From a virus, in the IMG/VR virus record IMGVR_UViG_3300009130_000016, positions 18,902 to 82,901 of that record: a DNA stretch of 64,000 nt; one strand, given 5' to 3'. A program made the translations under genes and the position numbers. The notes under the pieces were generated by a model. That model worked only from the letters and a program-made list of their open reading frames with translations, was not told the DNA's origin and did not search any database. Within the stretch, counting starts at the first letter, position 1; the number at the start of each line of letters is the position of its first letter. Below are positions 53,490 to 61,476 of this stretch, one piece after another.

Positions 53490-54677
53490 ATGAGAATTAT
53501 TAAAAGAAACGGGAAGGAAGAAAGCCTCCGACTGGAAAAAATCACTAAAAGAATTGAGTCAGCGACTTCTTCTTTATCAGGTGTTTTAGATCCAGATTTG
53601 GTTTCCCAAAAGGTTATCTCTGGTTGCTACGATGGAATTACAACAGATGAGATTGATACTTTGGCTTGTGAGACTGCTGCTCAATTAATTATTGAACACC
53701 CAGATTACTCAATGCTTGCATCAAGACTTGCAATTACTGCATTAGAAAAAGTTACTCCTAAGAGTTTCTCTAAAGTTGTGGACAATCTTTATAATTTTAT
53801 TGATCCAATGACTGGTGATCGTGCAGGTATGATTTCTGATGAAGTTTATGACATCATCATGAAAAACAAAGACAGATTGAATTCACATATTATCCACAAG
53901 AGAGATTGGAATATCGATTTCTTCGGGTTTAGAACATTGGAGAGAGCTTATTTGTTAAGAATTAACAATAAGCCTGCAGAGAGAATTCAACATATGTGGA
54001 TGCGTGTTGCAGTTGGTATCTGGGGAGAAAATATCGATAAAGCTATTGATACTTATGATTTAATGTCAGAGAAGTATGCTACTCATGCCACACCTACATT
54101 GTTTAACTCTGGTACAAAGAGACCTCAAATGAGTTCTTGTTTCCTTATTGCAATGAAAGAAGACAGTATCGAAGGTATTTATGATACTTTGAAGCAGTCA
54201 GCTTTGATTTCTCAATCGGCTGGTGGAATTGGGCTTCACATTCACAATGTGAGAGCAACAGGTTCTTATATTAAAGGAACTAATGGTTATTCTAATGGTA
54301 TTGTTCCAATGCTTAGAAACTTCGATATGACTGCTCGTTATGTAGATCAGTGTTTTGATCCAAAAACTAATGTTAAAACAGATTCTGGTCTTGTTCCAAT
54401 TTCAGAGATCAAAGAGGGAGATAAAGTTCTTACATCTGATGGTAATTACAATACTGTAAAGAATAATAAGAAATTCCCTTTTGAAGAACGTAACTTTGTT
54501 AGATTGGATACTAAGGATGGCCATAACATAGTTACTGATGAACATTTATTTTTAGTTATTAAAAATGGAAAGGGAGTAGATAGTATTAAGGAAAAGGTGA
54601 AAAATGGACAATATTCACCTGAATGGGTAAAATCTAATGAAATAACTACTAATGATTTGTTGATTAATATGAAGTAA
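53490..54677 (+). CDS. nrdA: NrdA N-terminal half fused to N-terminal split intein
   Basis: 395 residues. Residues 1-287 are class I NrdA: an ATP-cone at the start ([21 protein letters not shown]) and the catalytic barrel up to MTARYVDQ. Residue 288 is Cys, and 288-395 ([18 protein letters not shown], block [10 protein letters not shown]) is the N-terminal part of a Hint/intein domain, after which the frame stops. The other half is encoded downstream. Protein splicing in trans is needed to rebuild a full-length NrdA of about 830 residues. Confidence 0.9.
   Translation: MRIIKRNGKEESLRLEKITKRIESATSSLSGVLDPDLVSQKVISGCYDGITTDEIDTLACETAAQLIIEHPDYSMLASRLAITALEKVTPKSFSKVVDNLYNFIDPMTGDRAGMISDEVYDIIMKNKDRLNSHIIHKRDWNIDFFGFRTLERAYLLRINNKPAERIQHMWMRVAVGIWGENIDKAIDTYDLMSEKYATHATPTLFNSGTKRPQMSSCFLIAMKEDSIEGIYDTLKQSALISQSAGGIGLHIHNVRATGSYIKGTNGYSNGIVPMLRNFDMTARYVDQCFDPKTNVKTDSGLVPISEIKEGDKVLTSDGNYNTVKNNKKFPFEERNFVRLDTKDGHNIVTDEHLFLVIKNGKGVDSIKEKVKNGQYSPEWVKSNEITTNDLLINMK
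54351..54674 (+). other. N-terminal split-intein segment
   Basis: 108 residues from Cys288 of the first NrdA piece to its stop. Starts [13 protein letters not shown] (block A) and contains [13 protein letters not shown] (block B, TxxH). The endonuclease region normally found after block B is missing and is replaced by the separate gene. Confidence 0.88.
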
Positions 54678-54680
54678 GAA

Positions 54681-54722
54681 TTTTCTTCCGCCTATTTATA
54701 AAAAAACAAGGCGGAAGAAAAT
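54681..54722 (+). promoter_or_regulatory. Hairpin with late-promoter motif in its loop
   Basis: ATTTTCTTCCGCC-type arm (54680-54692) pairs perfectly with GGCGGAAGAAAAT (54710-54722), 13 bp, covering the A and U of the endonuclease start codon. The loop holds CTATTTATAAAAAAAC (54692-54707), the late motif. A transcript starting from it would lack the 5' arm and leave the start codon free. Confidence 0.7.
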
Positions 54723-55611
54723 GAAAGACTTTTATAAAAACGATAAGTCAGGAAATAAGAAAAAGTACTCTTTTATGAGGGATAATTATCCAGGTATTAC
54801 AAATGAAATTATTAAATGGGGAGAAAGCAATGGTTTATTGCAATTGCCGTTTGATGAATTATCATATTTAAAATTTAATGGATTAAATAAAGTTCCTTCA
54901 GATGAAACAGGATTTAAGAAATTTAAGAGCTGGTCTAAAGGGTATAACAAGAACGGGTCGATAAAATCGATTGAAGATAAATTTATAAACAATAATTTGA
55001 TTGACTTCAAAAAAGGATTGACAGAAGACGATTATGAAATGCAAAAGAAAGGGGGTTATTTAACTCAGTTGATTAGCAACAATTACTTTTTGTATAATGA
55101 ATTAATGGGAATGTTTGACAAAGAAATTCCATTACGTCAGAAAGTTGATATGTTTTTGAATGATATCACAAAGGTTCCTAAATGTAAAGTGTGTGGAAAT
55201 AATGTTAAAGTGAGATTGACACATGGAGGATTTAGAGAAACATGCTCAGAAAAGTGCAGAAGAGAGTTAGAGGGGTCATATAAATCTTATTATATTGATG
55301 TTGATGGTGAAACCATCAAAGTTCAAGGTTATGAAAGGTTTGTGGTTCCTGTTTTGATTGAAAAATATGGACGAGATGATGTTTTGGTTGGTTTTGAAAT
55401 AAAACCTATAGAATATGAACTTAATGGTGAATTAAAAAAGTATTATCCTGACATATACATAAAAAGTGAAAACAAAATTGTAGAAGTTAAATCTACTTAT
55501 ACATTTGACTATGATAAGGAGAAAAACTTAGCAAAAAGAGAAGGGTGCATAAAGAGAGGTTTTGGGTTTGAATTTTACATTTGGGACAAAAAAGGAATGA
55601 AAATAAAATAG
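54721..55611 (+). CDS. Free-standing endonuclease gene in the intein break
   Basis: 296 residues. A four-Cys zinc finger lies in CKVCGNN...TCSEKCRRE (about 155-180). The C-terminal part has [19 protein letters not shown], the PD-(D/E)XK core (Asp, Glu, Lys), then [13 protein letters not shown]. Many free-standing homing nucleases show this plan. It lies between the two half-inteins, where an endonuclease domain would be in an intact intein. It likely cleaves intein-free nrdA alleles; the target site is not shown by the sequence. Confidence 0.85.
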   Translation: MKDFYKNDKSGNKKKYSFMRDNYPGITNEIIKWGESNGLLQLPFDELSYLKFNGLNKVPSDETGFKKFKSWSKGYNKNGSIKSIEDKFINNNLIDFKKGLTEDDYEMQKKGGYLTQLISNNYFLYNELMGMFDKEIPLRQKVDMFLNDITKVPKCKVCGNNVKVRLTHGGFRETCSEKCRRELEGSYKSYYIDVDGETIKVQGYERFVVPVLIEKYGRDDVLVGFEIKPIEYELNGELKKYYPDIYIKSENKIVEVKSTYTFDYDKEKNLAKREGCIKRGFGFEFYIWDKKGMKIK

Positions 55612-55613
55612 AT

Positions 55614-55805
55614 ATGATTAACATAAAATTAGATCATCCTAACATGGATGGAGAGATAACTGAAGAGGTTGTCAAATTAGACATAGACAATGTAGAGTTT
55701 GTTGAGATAGAAAATGTCCAAAGTTTTTTAAAAACTACATCTGTTCATGATTTGGAAGTAGAAAATACACCAAACTATGTAACTGATATATCGATAGTGC
55801 ATAAT
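55614..55805 (+). other. C-terminal split-intein segment
   Basis: 64 residues before the NrdA C-extein. Contains block [19 protein letters not shown] and ends SIVHN. The +1 residue is Gly (GGC at 55806). Confidence 0.88.
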
Positions 55806-57437
55806 GGCGGTGGAAAAAGAAAAGGTTCTATTGCTATTTATTTAGAGCCATGGCATGCTGACATCTTCGAATTCTTGGATTTAAAGAAAAACCACGGTAA
55901 AGAAGAAGGTAGAGCAAGAGATTTATTCTACGCACTTTGGAATTGTGATTTATTCATGAAGAGATCTAACGAGGGCGGTACTTGGACATTATTCTCACCT
56001 GATTCAGCTCCTGGTTTATCAGACTGTTACGGTGACGAGTTCGAAGCTTTATACACAAAGTATGAGGAAGAAGGTAAAGGTATTAAAACTGTTGATGCTA
56101 GAAAACTTTGGACTAAAATCATTGAATCTCAACAAGAGACAGGCACTCCGTATATGCTTTATAAGGATGCTGCAAACAAGAAGTCTAACCAAAAGAATAT
56201 TGGTGTAATTAAGTCTTCAAATCTTTGTACAGAGATCATGGAATTTTCTAATTCAGAAGAGACTGCTGTATGTAACTTAGCATCGATAGCATTGCCAATG
56301 TTTGTGTCTTCTTCTTATAAGAGAAAGCCGAAGAAAATTGATAAATCTAAATTGTTCTTTGATCACGACAAATTGTATGAAGTTGCCTACAAGATGACTG
56401 AAAACTTAAATCAAGTTATCGACAGAAACTTCTATCCAACACCAGAGACTAAAAACTCTAACATGAAGCATAGGCCAATTGGTTTAGGTGTTCAAGGCTT
56501 AGCTGATGCGTTTGCTGTTTTAGGATTACCTTTTGATTCTCCAGAGGCAAAACAATTAAACAAGGATATATTCGAAACTATCTATTTCGCAGCTGTAACG
56601 GCTTCTGCTGACTTAGCTGAGAGAGATGGTGCCTATTCTTCATTTGAAGGTTCTCCAATGTCAGAAGGTATTTTCCAATTCGACATGTGGGAAGATAGAA
56701 AAGTTGAGAAGAATAAAGAAACAAAAGAATGGGAGATCACAGAGAGAAAGCCAGTTGAATTATCTGGAAGATGGGATTGGGATTCTTTAAAAGAGAAAGT
56801 TAAGAAAACAGGAGTTAGAAACTCATTGTTGCTTGCACCGATGCCAACAGCTTCTACTTCTCAAATTTTAGGAAACAATGAATGTTTCGAACCGTTCACT
56901 TCAAACATGTATTTGAGAAGAGTATTGTCTGGAGAGTTCCCCGTAATCAACAAACACTTGGTTAATGACTTAGTTGAGTTGGATTTGTGGGATAAGGAAA
57001 TGAGTAAGAAGATTATTTCTGAAAACGGATCTGTTCAAAACATTCCAGATATTCCTACTGATATCAAAGAAAGATACAAGACAGTTTGGGAAATGTCAAT
57101 GAAAACAATTATTGATATGGCTGCAGACAGAGGGTACTTCATTGATCAGTCACAGTCTATGAACTTATTCATCAGAGATGTAAATGCTGCTAAATTAACA
57201 GGAGCTCACTTCTACGGATGGTTAAAAGGTCTTAAGACAGGAATGTACTATTTGAGATCAAATGCTGCTCAAGCTGCCAAAGCAAGTCTTGGAGGTATAA
57301 GTAAGAAGGGGGAAGTGGTTGAAGAAGAAAAGCTTTTTAATGGTAAACGTCTTGAAGACATGACTATTGCAGAGAAACGTCAGTATCAACTAGACAACCC
57401 ATCAGATGAGGAAGGTTGTCTTGCATGCGGATCCTAG
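55614..57437 (+). CDS. nrdA: C-terminal split intein fused to NrdA C-terminal half
   Basis: 607 residues from the ATG at 55614 (a TTG 33 bases upstream is in frame but lies in the endonuclease gene). Residues 1-64 are the intein C-terminal part, ending [18 protein letters not shown] then SIVHN. The rest, [24 protein letters not shown]..., is the catalytic half of NrdA, ending with the redox CLACGS. Joining RYVDQ to GGGKRKG matches class I NrdA. The residue after the intein is Gly, not Cys/Ser/Thr. Confidence 0.9.
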   Translation: MINIKLDHPNMDGEITEEVVKLDIDNVEFVEIENVQSFLKTTSVHDLEVENTPNYVTDISIVHNGGGKRKGSIAIYLEPWHADIFEFLDLKKNHGKEEGRARDLFYALWNCDLFMKRSNEGGTWTLFSPDSAPGLSDCYGDEFEALYTKYEEEGKGIKTVDARKLWTKIIESQQETGTPYMLYKDAANKKSNQKNIGVIKSSNLCTEIMEFSNSEETAVCNLASIALPMFVSSSYKRKPKKIDKSKLFFDHDKLYEVAYKMTENLNQVIDRNFYPTPETKNSNMKHRPIGLGVQGLADAFAVLGLPFDSPEAKQLNKDIFETIYFAAVTASADLAERDGAYSSFEGSPMSEGIFQFDMWEDRKVEKNKETKEWEITERKPVELSGRWDWDSLKEKVKKTGVRNSLLLAPMPTASTSQILGNNECFEPFTSNMYLRRVLSGEFPVINKHLVNDLVELDLWDKEMSKKIISENGSVQNIPDIPTDIKERYKTVWEMSMKTIIDMAADRGYFIDQSQSMNLFIRDVNAAKLTGAHFYGWLKGLKTGMYYLRSNAAQAAKASLGGISKKGEVVEEEKLFNGKRLEDMTIAEKRQYQLDNPSDEEGCLACGS

Positions 57438-57482
57438 CTTGTTAGGGTAACTGCTTAATCTATTAAGGTTATTTTGAAAATT

Positions 57483-57528
57483 CCATGCTATTTATGATTG
57501 TAACAAATCATGGGTAGTGTGGTTTTTT
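57483..57528 (+). terminator. Long terminator after nrdA
   Basis: 17-bp stem with several G-U pairs (CCATGCTATTTATGATT with AATCATGGGTAGTGTGG), loop GTAACA, then T6. Confidence 0.85.
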
Positions 57529-57556
57529 GCGTTTATATATTTAAAACTAATTAATT

Positions 57557-57901
57557 ATGAAAAAAAGAAGAGTATATTTTACAACTCTACCGTTTAAGTT
57601 TAGGTTTTTGTTTAAAAAATTCTTAAAACACTTATTTCATGGTTCGGAAATAATGTCAAAAGAAGCCTTAAATGAGGCAGTTGAGATAGTCGTTCAATCG
57701 GATCCTGAATCATGGGATGGGCCAGTTTTTAAAGATTTCACTTTACTAGATTTTTTGGAAAAAGGGAGAATACACATGGCTTCTGTTTATTGTGCACCTA
57801 TTTTATCTGACAGTAGTTTTACTGATAAGCTTGTTGCATACTATGAAGGCCTAGGTGATGCAGAAGATATTGCCACCATAAACGAGCAGTTAAATAAGTG
57901 A
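57557..57901 (+). CDS. Hypothetical protein
   Basis: 114 residues; a start at 57653 (MSKEALNEAVEI) would remove a very basic N-terminal segment (KKRRVYFTTLPFKFRFLFKKFLKHLFHG) and give 82 residues. The acidic C-terminal part is helical. No recognised family. Followed by a terminator with a GAAA tetraloop. Confidence 0.55.
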   Translation: MKKRRVYFTTLPFKFRFLFKKFLKHLFHGSEIMSKEALNEAVEIVVQSDPESWDGPVFKDFTLLDFLEKGRIHMASVYCAPILSDSSFTDKLVAYYEGLGDAEDIATINEQLNK

Positions 57902-57933
57902 TTTTTAAACCATGTATACACAATGTTTAAATG

Positions 57934-57964
57934 AGCCAACTAGAAATAGTTGGCTTTTTTTTTG
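57934..57964 (+). terminator. Terminator with GAAA tetraloop
   Basis: AGCCAACTA pairs with TAGTTGGCT around GAAA, followed by T9. Confidence 0.93.
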
Positions 57965-57995
57965 ATATTATAAAAATTTTTTAATAAGTTTTTTC

Positions 57996-58301
57996 ATGAA
58001 AGATAAATTGATACTTAGTTTTTATATCGACATAAGAGAGGTGGAAGATCATAGCGTTCAAAATTACCTTAATCAGGTTAAGGAGGTTATGTCAAACCAA
58101 ATAGCTTCTCAGGGTGATGACGGTGTTATGGCCTTCTTTATTCCAATTAAAGGAGAGTCGAGAATTGATTGTGTAAACCCAGTGTTGGTTACAGAAGAAG
58201 AAGCGATTAGCAGATTCAACAAAGCAATGGAAGAGTTGCAGAAATTAAATTTTAAACTTCAAGAAAAAACAATAGAAAAAGATGAAAAAGCCGAAGAGTA
58301 A
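57996..58301 (+). CDS. Hypothetical protein
   Basis: 101 residues: strand-rich start (LILSFYIDIREVED), later VMAFFIPIKGESRIDCVNP, helical Glu/Lys-rich C-terminus. No recognised family. Overlaps the next gene by 20 bases. Confidence 0.55.
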   Translation: MKDKLILSFYIDIREVEDHSVQNYLNQVKEVMSNQIASQGDDGVMAFFIPIKGESRIDCVNPVLVTEEEAISRFNKAMEELQKLNFKLQEKTIEKDEKAEE

Positions 58302-58482
58302 AGCGAAACAGCTTGCAGCACAAAAAAGAGCTGCAAAAAGAAACAGAAGAGATATCAGAGTTAGAAATGAAGCTCATCTCAGAAGACAAAGGTTAGAACA
58401 AGATCTACATAAACAAAAGAAATTTTTAGAGGAACTTGAAAAAGCTCAAGAGAAATTCCAAGAATCTAACGGTATTGGATAA
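58282..58482 (+). CDS. Small very basic protein
   Basis: 66 residues, Lys/Arg-rich (KSKAKQLAAQKRAAKRNRRDIR) then coiled coil. Likely nucleic-acid binding by charge. Start overlaps the previous gene, so it is coupled. No recognised family. Confidence 0.55.
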   Translation: MKKPKSKAKQLAAQKRAAKRNRRDIRVRNEAHLRRQRLEQDLHKQKKFLEELEKAQEKFQESNGIG

Positions 58483-58502
58483 CTAAAATTTTATCATAAC
58501 AG

Positions 58503-58535
58503 AAAGCCTTTTTTTATTGAAAAGGCTTTTTTTTT
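58503..58535 (+). terminator. Terminator before late-type gene
   Basis: AAAGCCTTTT (58503-58512) pairs with AAAAGGCTTT (58520-58529), T tail. A late-promoter motif starts 3 bases after. Confidence 0.85.
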
Positions 58536-58537
58536 GA

Positions 58538-58554
58538 CTATTTATAAGTATGAA
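58538..58554 (+). promoter_or_regulatory. Late-promoter motif overlapping the start codon
   Basis: CTATTTATAAGTATGAA: the motif begins only 12 bases before the ATG (58550). If transcription starts just downstream, the mRNA may be almost leaderless. Confidence 0.55.
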
Positions 58555-58975
58555 CAAGAGAGTTATATCTGAGGATAGAGTTAAAGAATTAGTTAATGAA
58601 GTAGTAGAAAGATTCATTAAAGAGCAACAACCTGTGCTTCCTCAAAAAAAAGTAGCTGCAGTGTCAAGACCTGATAATGTAGCGGTGGCAAAGAAAACAC
58701 CAACACAAAAAAGTGCAACAGTGGCTTCCTCTGAAGTCCCAATGGCTAAACCTAAACCAAAGGCAACAGTTGTCAAATTTGACACCAACACCGAAGATTC
58801 TTACACTGTAAAGTTTTCAGAAAGAGGTTTTTCAATCGGTGGTACAAGGTTAAGTTTTGAAACATTGAAAAATGCATTATCTAAAGGGTACAACATAGTT
58901 CTTGACAGTGGTCAAGGATTAGAGTTAACACCTGTTAGAATGCAACAAATCTTAAAGTACGAAGACAAGTACTAG
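58550..58975 (+). CDS. Hypothetical protein, Ala/Lys/Pro linker
   Basis: 141 residues. Helical N-terminus (RVKELVNEVVERFIKEQQP), central disordered Lys/Ala/Pro/Thr linker, and a compact C-terminal domain (TEDSYTVKFSERGFSIGGTRLSF...). Late-motif control suggests it is a virion or assembly factor although it is among early-type genes. No recognised family. Confidence 0.6.
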   Translation: MNKRVISEDRVKELVNEVVERFIKEQQPVLPQKKVAAVSRPDNVAVAKKTPTQKSATVASSEVPMAKPKPKATVVKFDTNTEDSYTVKFSERGFSIGGTRLSFETLKNALSKGYNIVLDSGQGLELTPVRMQQILKYEDKY

Positions 58976-59046
58976 TTTTTAAAATACCGTTAAACGTAAT
59001 AAATCAAACTTTTGTTTCATATTTTATGTGAAATAAGGCATTTTAT

Positions 59047-59090
59047 GCTCTATTTTTATAATATATTTGGAATAGAGCCTGGTTTTTTGT
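59047..59090 (+). terminator. Terminator
   Basis: GCTCTATT (59047-59054) pairs with AATAGAGC (59071-59078), then CTGGTTTTTTG. The 16-base loop contains TATATTTG, resembling a -7 element, but no partner TTG is seen. Confidence 0.65.
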
Positions 59091-59118
59091 AATTTAGTGG
59101 TAATAACTGCGAATAAAT

Positions 59119-59436
59119 ATGGTAGAAATAAAAGAAACAAATCCAGAACAAGGAGTGGCCACAGTGAACACTACAACAAAAAGTACTCAAGAGGTAGCAA
59201 AAGAGGGTAAAGACACTTATCTTCGAGTGAAAGATGAACAAGATGGAACTGTGTTAGAGTTAGATCTTATGTTTGTTAGACAAAAGGGGGAATCGTATCA
59301 GTCGTTAGACATAGCTTTCACAAGCAAAGAGGGTGTCAACAATCAGCAAGTAGAAGTTGTTCATAGAAAATCTATTAACTCTAAAAAAGACTTTGAGGCT
59401 TTGAAAGAATTTTTTTCTAAATTATCTTGGGATTAA
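59119..59436 (+). CDS. Hypothetical protein upstream of sigma factor
   Basis: 105 residues. Thr-rich start, then LRVKDEQDGTVLELDLMFVRQKGESYQSLDIAFTSK, a beta-rich stretch, and a helical end (FEALKEFFSKLSWD). The stop overlaps the sigma-factor start (TAATG), so they are translationally coupled. No recognised family; a regulator or partner of the sigma factor is possible. Confidence 0.6.
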   Translation: MVEIKETNPEQGVATVNTTTKSTQEVAKEGKDTYLRVKDEQDGTVLELDLMFVRQKGESYQSLDIAFTSKEGVNNQQVEVVHRKSINSKKDFEALKEFFSKLSWD

Positions 59437-60305
59437 TGGAGGTGGAAAGAGAACAAACTAACATGGGTGATGATGCAAAATCATTGTCGGCCTTTCAGAA
59501 AGATTTAAGAAAATTTGAACCCCTTAGTGGTGAGGAACAGGTTAGGTTAGCTGTACTAGCTAAGAACGGAGACATGAAAGCTCAAGATCTGTTGGTAACA
59601 TCGAATCAGAGGTTTATCGTAAAGATCACAAGTGAGTATCAAAACTCTACAATGAGTGTTCTTGATCTGGTAAACGAGGGAACAATTGGATTGATAAGAT
59701 CAATCTCAAAGTTTGACGAAACAAAAGGCATTAAATTTTTATCTTATGCAGTTTGGTGGATTAGACAAGCAATGTTCCAAGCGTGTTATGAGAATGGGGA
59801 TACAGTAAGACTTCCAGTTAACAGAATCAACGCTATCAACAAGGTTACGAAAGTAAGAGAGATGTTATCTCAACAATTACAAAGAGAACCGACACTCGAA
59901 GAAATTTGTGAACATTCAGGAATTGATGAAGGAGATGTGTTTGGTACATTGAATGGAAACATATCAATGTCATTAGATACAAAGGTTACTGGAGACAGCG
60001 AAATGTCTTTAATTGATGTCATGGAAGGTAGTAATCATAACGAGATTGAGAATGGGCTTAACAAAGAGTCTTTGATCGATGAAATTAATGATGTATTATC
60101 TGCATTGCCACAAAGAGAAAACGAGATCATGAATATGTATTTCGGTCTTAATGGGCATCAACATAAAACCCTAAAGGAAATTGGGGAAGACTTAGGTCTA
60201 ACTAATGAGAGGGTTAGACAAATAAAAGAGTCGGTAATTAAAAAATTAAGAAGTCACAGCAAAAGCTCCAGGTTAAGAGAATTTTTAAATGTTAAAGTTA
60301 ATTGA
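59436..60305 (+). CDS. Sigma-70 family RNA polymerase sigma factor
   Basis: 289 residues from the ATG at 59436. Region 2: NQRFIVKITSEYQNSTMSVLDLVNEGTIGLIRSISKF then FLSYAVWWIRQAM (-10 recognition and core binding). Region 3: EICEHSGIDEGDVFG. Region 4: LPQRENEIMNMYFGLNG then LKEIGEDLGLTNERVRQIKESVIKKL, a full HTH. Related to RpoD-type sigma, with a short region 1. It is the likely partner of the late motif. Its 3' end overlaps the next gene by 17 bases. Confidence 0.93.
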   Translation: MEVEREQTNMGDDAKSLSAFQKDLRKFEPLSGEEQVRLAVLAKNGDMKAQDLLVTSNQRFIVKITSEYQNSTMSVLDLVNEGTIGLIRSISKFDETKGIKFLSYAVWWIRQAMFQACYENGDTVRLPVNRINAINKVTKVREMLSQQLQREPTLEEICEHSGIDEGDVFGTLNGNISMSLDTKVTGDSEMSLIDVMEGSNHNEIENGLNKESLIDEINDVLSALPQRENEIMNMYFGLNGHQHKTLKEIGEDLGLTNERVRQIKESVIKKLRSHSKSSRLREFLNVKVN

Positions 60306-60594
60306 TTTAAATTACGACAATATAGACGATGGTCTATATGAATTAGAAGTGTCGTATTACGAGCTTTTATTTAATAAAGAAATGGGGGATGGTGTGGTTT
60401 TTGAATCTGGCACCAGACTCCGAATGCTAAGTGGCGTTGAAGACAAACAGTTTTTCGTAGAAACAGTTAATGGTGATAAAAGTCTCTTCTGGGCGTGTGA
60501 ACATGAGGTGAAATTTTTGGAAAGCAAAATTGAAAATTGGAATAGCGATAACGTCAAACTTTTAAAGAAATATATCCATAACGATTTTTTGTAG
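60289..60594 (+). CDS. Hypothetical protein
   Basis: 101 residues, starting in the sigma-factor tail. Acidic/hydrophobic, YELEVSYYELLFNKEMGDG then SGTRLRML and a C-terminal helix. No family recognised. Overlap suggests coupling to sigma factor. Confidence 0.55.
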   Translation: MLKLIDLNYDNIDDGLYELEVSYYELLFNKEMGDGVVFESGTRLRMLSGVEDKQFFVETVNGDKSLFWACEHEVKFLESKIENWNSDNVKLLKKYIHNDFL

Positions 60595-60618
60595 AGTCAT
60601 TAATTTTACTTAATTTTG
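60589..60618 (+). promoter_or_regulatory. Host-type promoter (TTG-N19-TAATTTTG)
   Basis: TTG at 60589-60591 and TAATTTTG at 60611-60618 with 19-base spacer, the Bacteroidota promoter form, 6 bases upstream of the start at 60624. Confidence 0.6.
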
Positions 60619-60623
60619 TTCAC

Positions 60624-61445
60624 ATGGAATTGAGTATTAAAAATAACAAGCCTATTGTGTTTATTAAGGTACAAACCACAGGCTTAAAGTCCGAAGAGGA
60701 CAGGATTGTAGAATTGGCTCTTGTTAAGTTCGAAAAGGAGAAGACCCCAGTGAAAGTCGTCAGGAGATTCAATCCTGGAATCGACATACCAGAAGAATCT
60801 AGTAAATACAGTGGTATCACAGACAAAGATGTTCAAGACGAACCATCTTTCGAAGAAAAGGCAGGAGGAATCCTTGGTTTTATTGAAGGGTGTGATTTCA
60901 TCGGATTCAACATTAGAAATTTCGACATCCCTTTTCTAAGTGCAGAATTTGTACGTTCAGGAGAAAATTTCTCTACTTATGGGAGAAAGTTTATTGACCT
61001 AAAGAGCTTTTATCAAAGAATTGAAGCACGTAACTTTAAAAATGCTGTTAAGAGATTTATTGGCTTGGACATTGAAGACCAGATTAGTTCAGAAGATTTC
61101 TTAAAGCACTCTATTAATCTTTTCAACAGTATGTTGGATAATTCTGAGAATCAAGAGTTAGAAACTGGAGAGGTTGTTATTTCAGATTTTAATACTCTTT
61201 CTCAACTGTTTGACCCTTACTACGGTTCATTAGATGTTGATGGTAAGATAGTTTTAAACAAAGACCGAAGGCCAGTTTTTTCTTTTGGTAAACACAAGAA
61301 TAAATTGTTAGCAGACGTTTTCTTAAAAGAAGATCAAGGGTACTTCAACTGGATTGTGGATGTAAGCGATTTTTCTCATGACACAAAAAATGTGGTAAAG
61401 GAAATTTACAAGAAAGCAAAGAAACACGCAGAACAAATGGCTTAA
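60624..61445 (+). CDS. DnaQ-fold protein lacking catalytic residues
   Basis: 273 residues. The fold is recognised from VFIKVQTTGLKSEEDRIVELALVKF (usual: FxDxETTG...), FNIRNFDIPFL (exo II), and a C-terminal FGKHKNKLLADVFLKEDQGYFNWIV domain as in ExoX-type proteins. The first motif has Lys and Gln where DEDDh enzymes have Asp and Glu, and the third His/Asp motif is not found. It is probably a binding protein or clamp-like accessory rather than a nuclease. A host-type promoter lies directly upstream. Confidence 0.7.
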   Translation: MELSIKNNKPIVFIKVQTTGLKSEEDRIVELALVKFEKEKTPVKVVRRFNPGIDIPEESSKYSGITDKDVQDEPSFEEKAGGILGFIEGCDFIGFNIRNFDIPFLSAEFVRSGENFSTYGRKFIDLKSFYQRIEARNFKNAVKRFIGLDIEDQISSEDFLKHSINLFNSMLDNSENQELETGEVVISDFNTLSQLFDPYYGSLDVDGKIVLNKDRRPVFSFGKHKNKLLADVFLKEDQGYFNWIVDVSDFSHDTKNVVKEIYKKAKKHAEQMA

Positions 61446-61460
61446 AGCCATTTGTTTTAA
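61432..61460 (+). terminator. Terminator with stop codon in loop
   Basis: AACAAATGGC (61432-61441) and GCCATTTGTT (61447-61456) with the loop TTAAA, which contains the TAA stop (61443-61445) of the DnaQ-like gene. Confidence 0.82.
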
Positions 61461-61476
61461 ACAACAAAATATACGC

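Noticed and set aside
55581-55613. TTG start 33 bases upstream of the second NrdA piece
   Set aside because: It lies inside the endonuclease gene and adds residues not typical for an intein; the ATG at 55614 is 2 bases after the endonuclease stop.
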